The position numbers were made by a program, and so were the translations under genes. A stretch of 10,924 bases of DNA. Source: Spirochaetia bacterium (GTDB lineage: Bacteria > Spirochaetota > Spirochaetia > Treponematales > Breznakiellaceae). The stretch spans positions 1 through 10,924 of the forward strand of contig BNUX01000092.1 of NCBI GenBank assembly GCA_025997675.1. The letters are read 5' to 3'. This document shows, in pieces, positions 1 through 4,851 of this stretch; positions within the stretch are counted from its first letter, which is position 1; the number at the start of each line of letters is the position of its first letter. The notes beneath the pieces are model-generated. The model ran no database searches. It saw only the letters and a list, made by a program, of their open reading frames with translations, and was not told where the DNA came from.

Positions 1-2
1 AG

Positions 3-134
3 AATGGTGCGGATACCGCATGGGTCAACCCGTTAAAAGGCAGGGGGAAGGCTTTGGGATCAAAACTTACCCTTGATCGCTTTATGGAAATGCAGGAAGC
101 GGATAAAAAGCTTGAATTGGACCTTGAGTCATGA
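3..134 (+). CDS. C-terminal fragment of an antitoxin-like protein (5' end outside window)
   Basis: The frame is open from the left edge (codons from base 3) and stops at TGA 132-134, leaving 43 residues. The end is highly charged (EMQEADKKLELDLES). The middle contains WVNPLKG and a GSKLTLDRFMEMQ stretch, which resembles the C-terminus of small antitoxins encoded just before PIN-domain toxins; that likeness is from memory, not a search. The stop overlaps the ATG of the next frame (ATGA), the translational coupling expected of a toxin-antitoxin pair. Its job would be to bind and neutralise the PIN nuclease and repress its own promoter. The DNA-binding N-terminus is not in the window, so the antitoxin family cannot be named and it is unclear whether the gene is intact. 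Confidence 0.5.
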   Translation, partial: NGADTAWVNPLKGRGKALGSKLTLDRFMEMQEADKKLELDLES

Positions 135-277
135 CCTATGTCCTGGATGCCATCGGGCTTGCCGTCGCCATTGACATGAAAGGCGTTTTTGTTACTGCTG
201 ACGGTGGATTTAAGGCGCCGGAGACCGTGGAACACGCCCCGGTTTCCTGGTTCCGCCCACCCAAAGAGAAGGGCTGA
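131..277 (+). pseudogene. PIN-domain (VapC-like) toxin remnant with internal deletion
   Basis: A 48-codon frame starts at the ATG overlapping the preceding stop. It begins MTYVLDA, a typical PIN-domain beginning in which Asp6 would be the first metal-binding acid. It jumps directly to a typical PIN ending: IGLAVAIDMKGVFVTAD, then EHAPVSWFRPPKEKG. VapC-type toxins are usually about 120-140 residues, so roughly 80-90 central residues, including the middle acidic residues, are missing while the frame is kept. The simplest reading is an in-frame deletion between the early LDA and a later DAIGLA-like segment. The product should lack nuclease activity. It is too short to be a known full-length toxin; a genuine micro-protein is possible but less likely. 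Confidence 0.6.
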
Positions 278-290
278 ATTTGTAGAGATG

Positions 291-314
291 TTGTTTTCTG
301 TCAAATCACAAAAT
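291..314. repeat. Left copy of a 24-bp box flanking the lipoprotein operon
   Basis: This box shares 21 of 24 bases with 3057-3080, including an unbroken tcaaatcacaaaat. Both copies have the same orientation and both lie 3' of minus-strand genes, beyond a short GC palindrome (371-381 here, 3122-3134 there). The function is unknown. Possibilities are a 3' untranslated or terminator-associated element, or the trace of a recombination event that inserted the operon. Confidence 0.6.
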
Positions 315-370
315 GCCATATTCCTCCCTATTGCTCGGCCGTTTTGATCTGCCACATGGTTGAAAATTTG

Positions 371-381
371 GTGCCAGGCAC
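371..381. repeat. Palindrome gtgcc-a-ggcac downstream of the lipoprotein operon
   Basis: This is a perfect inverted repeat with 5-bp arms and a one-base centre, 15 bases past the stop of the last lipoprotein gene on the minus strand. Read on that strand it is followed by caaatttt, so it may act as a weak transcription terminator. It resembles the 13-bp palindrome at 3122-3134. Confidence 0.4.
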
Positions 382-396
382 ATCTGCTTTACCCAC

Positions 397-1461
397 TTAA
401 TGGGTTATCGTTCTTAATGAATCAAGGTACGCGGCAAATTCCTTAGCAAAGCTGTCCTCGGTAATTATGATTTCTGCACTGTGGATAGCCCTTTGCCGAG
501 CTTCGCTTTGTGTGGTATGCCCCTCCCGGCCGGTTTCAGAAAATGACAGTAACTCTGCACCATCTTTGCCCATTAAAGCGGCGGTTAGGACAAACCGTGT
601 GTATTGATATTTCGAATCGTTTGCAGGCACATCTTCCATCTTGAATTCTGCTCTTAGGGTGTAGGGTCTATCCGCAGATGTCGCTCCTGGGACCGTGTTT
701 GTTCTAAAACCCCGCCCGGAAAAAACTTGAGCAAAGGCCTTCGAGATGCGGTTGTCCACATCCCCTTTTACCGTAATCGTAATGGGAATCTGCGCGAGAA
801 TGTTTTCCGCCGATAAACGATAATCATGACCGGTATTGTTCCCTGCGTCTTGATGAGAAACACCTAATACCATGAGCACATTTTTGAATACGGCGTTTGC
901 ATCAGCAATATCAGCCGCGCAATAATACCGGGCGGCAGCATTGACAGTTGTTTTTTCTGCGGAACCCAGCGCAATAAGTTTTTCTATTAACACAAGATTA
1001 TCGTTGATTAACTGCGTATAAATTCGTATTGCTTCTGCTTTCTCCATTACCGCTACAGCATGATACGTTGTTTTTTGTGGTACCGCCTCTTTCCATCGGT
1101 CATATATTTTTGCGCCGATAAGTTGATTCATGGACGACGACAGTTTTATTTCAGTGCTTATCTCATCCTGTAATTGCAGCGATTCTGAATTACCGGTGAT
1201 TAATTCTTTGTAAACCTGGACGGACTGTATATTACTTTCTACCGACTGTCCAAAATAGATGATTAAATTTGCAAAAGCATTTGCATCCGCTTTTTCCTGA
1301 CTGCTGCCGGAACCGGTACCGCAAATATAACATGCCGGATTAAATACATTTTCCGGTTTTTGAATCCACTTTGGTTTTCCTTCAACAACTCCATTGCCGG
1401 TGCGGCATCCCGTAGCGCAGAAGCAAAGCACTATAAAAACGAGGGCCTTTTTATTTTTCAT
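397..1461 (-). CDS. LPP20-like family lipoprotein (third gene of lipoprotein operon)
   Basis: This 354-aa protein has a lysine-rich start, a hydrophobic stretch and a lipobox ATGC with acylated Cys19, so it is predicted to be anchored in a membrane by lipid. After the signal come a WIQKP motif and a YICGTGSG...EKADANAFANL segment, the tryptophan-proline plus glycine-rich/alanine-helix pattern of LPP20-like domains. The C-terminal half (ITVKGDVDNRISKAF, then YTLRAEF, then SFSETGREGH...EARQRAIHSAE) looks like the beta-rich extension seen in some spirochaetal and other LPP20-like lipoproteins. Its ATG lies 3 bases after the stop of the upstream gene, with a weak AGG as ribosome site, so translation is probably coupled. 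The biochemical role of the family is poorly defined; an outer-envelope structural or surface role is inferred. Confidence 0.75.
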   Translation of the reverse strand: MKNKKALVFIVLCFCATGCRTGNGVVEGKPKWIQKPENVFNPACYICGTGSGSSQEKADANAFANLIIYFGQSVESNIQSVQVYKELITGNSESLQLQDEISTEIKLSSSMNQLIGAKIYDRWKEAVPQKTTYHAVAVMEKAEAIRIYTQLINDNLVLIEKLIALGSAEKTTVNAAARYYCAADIADANAVFKNVLMVLGVSHQDAGNNTGHDYRLSAENILAQIPITITVKGDVDNRISKAFAQVFSGRGFRTNTVPGATSADRPYTLRAEFKMEDVPANDSKYQYTRFVLTAALMGKDGAELLSFSETGREGHTTQSEARQRAIHSAEIIITEDSFAKEFAAYLDSLRTITH

Positions 1462-1464
1462 ATA

Positions 1465-2250
1465 TTACCTGGATTTTGCCACCGCTAAAACCCATACTCC
1501 TTTTGTATTTGGATCCTGCCACATTTCAAGCACAAAAAAATTGGTCAATGTACCTTCGCTGATTTGCATATCTGTCGAAGTGGTGATGCCGCTAGGGACG
1601 GTACCAATCGTGTTCACGTTTTTTGTAGTGATGTGTTCAATAATTGAAATGACAGCGCTTTCGTAAGCTCTTGTTATGGTGTCCCTGAATTTACTATGTG
1701 GTCTCGCATAGCCGATTCCTGCAATATACTCGCCGATTTCTTTTGGTGGTTTTTTTATCCATTCGGGCATTCCGTCATTCATTACAAAAGTATGCAGCAC
1801 CGGTAACGGAATTGACGCTTTATAACGCACCCGAAGTAACAACGCTCCGTCAATAGAAAATGCGTCGCAGCTTGTATCATATTTCAACCCATCAATATAT
1901 TTTTCGTATTCGGTATCGTACCAAAATGCATGATCGGTATCCATAGAATAATTCAAAAAACCTGAGCCATTTGTGGTAATGACTACTTTTATTCCTTTTA
2001 CCTCATAAAAGAATGCGACCTTACGCGCCGCATCGTCAAGAGCAAGCTGTATTTCATCTTCCCGTTTTCGCTGCCGGTTTGCCACTCCCATAATTATTAA
2101 ATCACCATTATCAGGGTGAGTTATCCAGTATCCGTTTTGATTCGGGCTTTCCGGCGGTATTTCGATGGGGACCGTTACCGTATCCAAAGGCCTTTGTATA
2201 CTTGTACAGGAGAAGAAAAGAAATAAAAACGGAATAAACAGTATTCGCAC
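1465..2250 (-). CDS. LPP20-like lipoprotein with two LPP20-like motifs (second gene; GTG start)
   Basis: The longest frame begins at ATG 2292, but that ATG has no ribosome site at a usable distance and lies in the arm of a perfect hairpin (2264-2294). GTG 2250 is preceded by ggag at 5 bases and gives a compact signal peptide, MRILFIPFLFLFFSC, so it is preferred (261 aa). The lipobox FFSC has Phe at -3, unusual in E. coli but tolerated in spirochaetes; Cys15 would be the lipidated residue. Two stretches share the tryptophan/GxGxA pattern: YWITHPDNGDLIIMGVA near the N-terminus and MPEWIKKPPKEIGEYIAGIGYA in the C-terminal half, suggesting a duplicated LPP20-like domain. It is co-transcribed with its neighbours, 3 bases from the next gene. 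The precise function is unknown. Confidence 0.7.
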   Translation of the reverse strand: MRILFIPFLFLFFSCTSIQRPLDTVTVPIEIPPESPNQNGYWITHPDNGDLIIMGVANRQRKREDEIQLALDDAARKVAFFYEVKGIKVVITTNGSGFLNYSMDTDHAFWYDTEYEKYIDGLKYDTSCDAFSIDGALLLRVRYKASIPLPVLHTFVMNDGMPEWIKKPPKEIGEYIAGIGYARPHSKFRDTITRAYESAVISIIEHITTKNVNTIGTVPSGITTSTDMQISEGTLTNFFVLEMWQDPNTKGVWVLAVAKSR

Positions 2251-2263
2251 AGCCGCTCCGGTG

Positions 2264-2294
2264 TCATGATGCGTGAAAAAACCACGCATCATGA
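2264..2294 (-). promoter_or_regulatory. Perfect intercistronic hairpin between first and second lipoprotein genes
   Basis: A 12-bp perfect stem (arm tcatgatgcgtg) with a 7-base loop lies between the stop at 2308 and the GTG start at 2250. It contains the upstream ATGATG of the longer frame, which would be buried in the paired RNA. No U-run follows, so it is not a classic terminator. A role as an RNA-stability or processing element that adjusts downstream expression is inferred. Confidence 0.65.
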
Positions 2295-2307
2295 ATTACT
2301 AAGGCCG

Positions 2308-2913
2308 CTACTCCGATACTACCGGCACTTCGCCCAATTTGTTTTTTTTGAAGGCTGCTTCCATCCGCTCTTCGGCATCAAGGGAAGCCGCCCATGCGGG
2401 AGAGAGTTTTGCGGCACTTGCCGCCTGGTTAATCACCGTTTTCTGTGCCGTTTTAGGCATTTCCATGACAACCCAGGTTGTTCCATCAATAACATCGTAA
2501 TCAACAATATAGACGCCTGATAGCGTCTGTTTGGCAAGCGTGATATTCAGCGCTCCGAAAAACGCCAATTCGGCGGATAGATCCGCTTCGCTTCCCGCCG
2601 AATAGTCCCGACTCATAGTGGAAGACAGCGCTTGCAGGCGCCGCGCAATTTCACCACGGGCAAGAACTTCCGCCCGTTGTTTTGCCAAACCCATGTCACG
2701 AAGCCGGGAAGAGCCGACTGCAACTAATGAATCTTCGGGGGGATTCTTGATTGCCTGCCTTACAAAATCGGGTACACTGCCCTGCACCACCCGCTCCTGA
2801 CGCGCCGGGGCAGACGTTGTTCCCGAAAACGAACCTTTTGCCGGTGTTGTTGAACACCCCACAAGACCTACGGCAAGCATACCCGCCATCACAAAACCGA
2901 AAACGTTTTTCAT
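2308..2913 (-). CDS. LPP20-like family lipoprotein (first gene of operon)
   Basis: This 201-aa protein has a textbook lipoprotein signal: MKN, a hydrophobic core and lipobox LVGC with Cys20. A Ser/Thr-rich linker follows. The single domain begins with VPDFVRQAIKNPPEDSLVAVGSS, then a long helix RDMGLAKQRAEVLARGEIARRL, then TLAKQTLSGVYIVDYDVIDGTTWVVMEMPK, which is the usual LPP20-like order. A strong ribosome site (aggag) lies about 6 bases before ATG 2913. It heads a minus-strand operon of three related lipoproteins, suggesting gene duplication followed by divergence. An envelope location is well supported; the molecular role is not known. Confidence 0.8.
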   Translation of the reverse strand: MKNVFGFVMAGMLAVGLVGCSTTPAKGSFSGTTSAPARQERVVQGSVPDFVRQAIKNPPEDSLVAVGSSRLRDMGLAKQRAEVLARGEIARRLQALSSTMSRDYSAGSEADLSAELAFFGALNITLAKQTLSGVYIVDYDVIDGTTWVVMEMPKTAQKTVINQAASAAKLSPAWAASLDAEERMEAAFKKNKLGEVPVVSE

Positions 2914-2951
2914 ACATTCTCCTATAACCGGACACTTGCCGGCAGTAAACT

Positions 2952-2971
2952 AAAAATGCACACGCATTTTT
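2952..2971. repeat. AT-rich stem-loop with T-run in operon leader
   Basis: Arms aaaaatgc and gcattttt (8 bp) enclose a 4-base loop, and on the plus strand T continues to 2974. It has terminator form on the plus strand, but there is no plus gene to terminate. On the minus strand it lies in the 5' leader of the lipoprotein operon and could act as a weak attenuator. The stem has only two GC pairs. Confidence 0.3.
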
Positions 2972-2982
2972 TTTATAATTCA

Positions 2983-3008
2983 GTTTTACAAAGGTAAAAC
3001 AGATTATA
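2983..3008 (-). promoter_or_regulatory. Candidate promoter/operator of the lipoprotein operon
   Basis: On the minus strand a perfect -10 box TATAAT occupies 3008-3003, about 90 bases upstream of the first lipoprotein start. No good -35 box is found at normal spacing, so an activator may be needed or the match may be chance in AT-rich DNA. A perfect inverted repeat (gttttac, 4-base centre, gtaaaac; 2983-3000) overlaps the predicted transcription start near 2996, a position typical of a repressor operator. Confidence 0.35.
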
Positions 3009-3056
3009 CTCTTCAAAAATCATCAGAAGGGTTTCCCTTAGATACCGGTTGAGACA

Positions 3057-3080
3057 TTGTTTTTGCTCAAATCACAAAAT
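3057..3080. repeat. Right copy of the 24-bp box flanking the lipoprotein operon
   Basis: This copy matches 291-314 at 21 of 24 positions in the same orientation; the three differences are consecutive bases 8-10. It sits 41 bases from the palindrome at 3122-3134, downstream of the small orphan gene at 3185. The two copies are about 2.75 kb apart and bracket exactly the three-gene lipoprotein operon. Confidence 0.6.
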
Positions 3081-3121
3081 CTTCACCCTTTCTTCCTTTT
3101 CAGTGTGTTCCAAGCAAGCCC

Positions 3122-3134
3122 GGCGCCTGGCGCC
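3122..3134. repeat. Palindrome ggcgcc-t-ggcgcc
   Basis: This perfect 13-bp palindrome of pure GC arms lies in otherwise AT-rich DNA, 51 bases past the stop of the 3185-3598 gene on the minus strand. It may act as a terminator stem without a clear U-run, or be a REP-like element related to the palindrome at 371-381. Confidence 0.45.
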
Positions 3135-3184
3135 AATATGTTTTCCGATCAGGTGTCTGGCATGTTAATGTTCCTGTCTTGCAT

Positions 3185-3598
3185 CTACTCTTTTGTGTTC
3201 ACTCCTAATGTAGTGTTTGAAACGAAACTCCCACATCTATTTAAGAAATATTCTATAATGGCGAAGATATAAGAACTACTGTGCTGACCCGTATCCCTGA
3301 TTTTATTTCTTGGATATGTCCTGTTTCTCCATGGAAAGTAATCTGGAAATCTTTTTTTAAACTCAACTTCGGAAATCCGCAAATGATTAACGTTTGACGG
3401 TTGATGTACTACTGCTTGATCAATAAGAATTCCATTTTGCCCAAATGAAGCTAAAAACCAGACTCCCTTACGACCATCAAGGCGAACGGTTTCTATTTCT
3501 ACCGGCTGTTGCGTCAATGATGAGGTTATACAATTCCACATACTATCAACATTAACACCATTTTGTGCCGTTCCCACTTCACACTCATTCTTTTCCAT
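3185..3598 (-). CDS. Hypothetical protein, 137 aa, orphan accessory gene
   Basis: I do not recognise this protein. The frame could start at 3628, but ATG 3598 has a strong ribosome site (aaggag, about 7 bases upstream) and is chosen. There is no signal peptide or membrane segment, so it is probably cytoplasmic. Visible features are a central mixed beta region (VEIETVRLDGRKGVWFLASF), an acidic/aromatic stretch (EVEFKKRFPDYFPWRNRTYP), and a hydrophobic helix near the end (YIFAIIEYFLNRCG). Base composition is AT-richer than the neighbouring CsgG/TPR gene, consistent with transfer. It follows the HNH-like gene on the same strand after 167 bases of hairpin-rich spacer and shares a leader repeat with it. 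A cassette-like partner of that gene is possible but unproven. Confidence 0.6.
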   Translation of the reverse strand: MEKNECEVGTAQNGVNVDSMWNCITSSLTQQPVEIETVRLDGRKGVWFLASFGQNGILIDQAVVHQPSNVNHLRISEVEFKKRFPDYFPWRNRTYPRNKIRDTGQHSSSYIFAIIEYFLNRCGSFVSNTTLGVNTKE

Positions 3599-3637
3599 CT
3601 TAATCTCCTTTGCTTCGCCCTTCTGCAAAGCATTGCC

Positions 3638-3661
3638 AATATTCCTTACTCCATACGGAGC
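3638..3661 (-). repeat. Leader repeat, copy 1 (upstream of the 137-aa gene)
   Basis: This 24-base segment matches 4080-4104 at 21 positions with one gap; the common core is ccatacgga, flanked on its left by aatatt-ctta. It lies 40 bases upstream of the start at 3598, while the other copy lies 15 bases upstream of the start at 4065. The leader may have been duplicated with a gene, or it may be a recombination or regulatory site. Confidence 0.55.
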
Positions 3662-3765
3662 TAAGTTCCAAAATCAAGGGCTGAAGGAAACTCCACTATT
3701 AGCAGCTACGCACCGTAAATGCTGCAAACTGTATCACCGTAACTGGTTACATCAGCAAAGCCCCT
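3662..3765. repeat. Hairpin-rich spacer between the two orphan genes
   Basis: Two inverted repeats can be read. GCAGCTACG at 3702-3710 pairs with CGTA (3714-3717) plus GCTGC (3721-3725) around a 3-base loop, with a 3-base bulge (aat) on one side: nine pairs in total. A perfect GTAAC-tg-GTTAC palindrome occupies 3739-3750. The decamer aatgctgcaa occurs at 3718-3727 and again at 3769-3778, inside the end of the HNH-like gene. No open reading frame of interest crosses it. It could be a structured RNA leader or a folded recombination site. Confidence 0.45.
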
Positions 3766-4065
3766 CTAATGCTGCAATGGAGCAGCGATCAAATCATCTT
3801 CTGAAACTTCAAATGCATCCGTATTATTGTAATTGTTACATGCATCACAGCATGGTACGAGATAAACATTATAATCTCGACCGGCTGTTTTTATAACATG
3901 CGAACCAACAAGTTCATCATGTTTCTTTTTCTCTCCGCAATGACGACACCATGCAGCAGTTTTTTTATCGGAATATCGTCTTTGTTCCCAGTATTCTAGA
4001 AAATTACTAACTGCCACCCCATCATAAAGATCAGAAGAAGCATTCTTTACCATAACCTTACTCAT
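3766..4065 (-). CDS. HNH/zinc-ribbon-like small protein, 99 aa
   Basis: The start is placed at ATG 4065 because ggagg sits 5 bases upstream; that ribosome site would itself be coding if the ATG at 4077 were used. The protein contains CRHC (Cys40, Cys43), GSHV with His56 in a short beta-hairpin, and VPCCDACN (Cys73, Cys76, Asn77). The arrangement CxxC - SH - PxCxxCN is the zinc-knuckle plus His-Asn frame of HNH/beta-beta-alpha-metal nucleases and related zinc-ribbon proteins. If it is a nuclease, His56 would be the catalytic base and Asn77 the HNH asparagine; a non-catalytic zinc-binding role is equally possible at this size. It has no signal peptide. It lies 54 bases after the CsgG/TPR gene with no clear terminator between, so it may be transcribed by read-through. 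A mobile or defence-related origin is inferred only. Confidence 0.6.
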   Translation of the reverse strand: MSKVMVKNASSDLYDGVAVSNFLEYWEQRRYSDKKTAAWCRHCGEKKKHDELVGSHVIKTAGRDYNVYLVPCCDACNNYNNTDAFEVSEDDLIAAPLQH

Positions 4066-4079
4066 CTTATCCTCCAAAA

Positions 4080-4104
4080 AATATTTCTTATCCCATACGG
4101 AAGC
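4080..4104 (-). repeat. Leader repeat, copy 2 (upstream of the HNH-like gene)
   Basis: This is the partner of 3638-3661 (one gap, three substitutions). On the minus strand it lies between the stop of the CsgG/TPR gene (4120) and the ribosome site of the HNH-like gene, so both small orphan genes begin with the same element. Confidence 0.55.
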
Positions 4105-4119
4105 GGCCTATCCATCCTT

Positions 4120-4851
4120 TCACTTTAGCCGCTCAAGATGGTCCCGCGCATGCTGATTATTCGGATCAAGCTGTAATGCCATGGTCCAATCCGCACGCGC
4201 TTGGGTATGATCACCTTTGTTGTAATATAAGTAACCGCGGATGTTGTAAGCTACCACATGTTTTGGGTCAATCTTGATGGTTTCGGTAAAGTCTGCAATA
4301 GCGCGGTCATAATCCCCTTTCATAGAATAAGAATATCCACGGTTGAAATATGTGTAATCCTTGAGGTCCAACCGTATTGCCTCGGTGTAGTCTGCAATAG
4401 CCCGGTCATGATCACCTTTCTCTTTATATTCAACACCGCGATTGGCGTACGATAACGCATCATCCGGGTCTAGCCGAATAGCCATGGTATAGTCCGCGAT
4501 AGCCCGGTCATGGTCGCTTTTTCCCCCATAAGCATACCCGCGATTTTTATAAGCCAATGCAAAATTCGGGTCCAGCCGTATCGCCTGGTCACAGTCCCTA
4601 ATGGCCAGGTCATAGTCTTTTTTGTTGTTATAGGTACTGCTGCGGTTGTTGTAAGCCAATGCAAAATTCGGGTCTAGCCGTATCGCTTGGTCATAGTCCC
4701 TAATAGCCCGGTCATAGTCCCCTTTATTGTCATAAGCAGTCCCGCGATTTTTATAAGCAACCGCATCTTTCGAGTCAAGCTTAATGGCCTGTGTGTAGTC
4801 TGCTATGGCACGGTCATAGTCCCCTTCGTAATAATCATAATCAAAGAATTT
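4120..4851 (-). repeat. 102-bp tandem TPR-coding repeats
   Basis: Six full 34-codon units plus a partial one encode the TPR array. Two adjacent units are nearly identical at DNA level: gccaatgcaaaattcgggtc occurs at about 4553 and again 102 bases later, implying recent duplication or gene conversion and likely copy-number variation between strains. Confidence 0.75.

Noticed and set aside
2952..2974. Rho-independent terminator on the plus strand
   Set aside because: The form is right but the stem is mostly AT and no plus-strand gene lies upstream; listed only as a stem-loop.
3057..3272. Plus-strand 71-codon open frame
   Set aside because: It has no ribosome site, overlaps the flanking box and the 3' end of the minus-strand gene, and shows no recognisable features.
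3599..3765. Confirmed integron attC site
   Set aside because: Hairpins and repeated boundaries are suggestive, but no R'/R'' core pair (RYYYAAC / GTTRRRY) could be placed convincingly and no integrase is in the window; kept only as a hypothesis.
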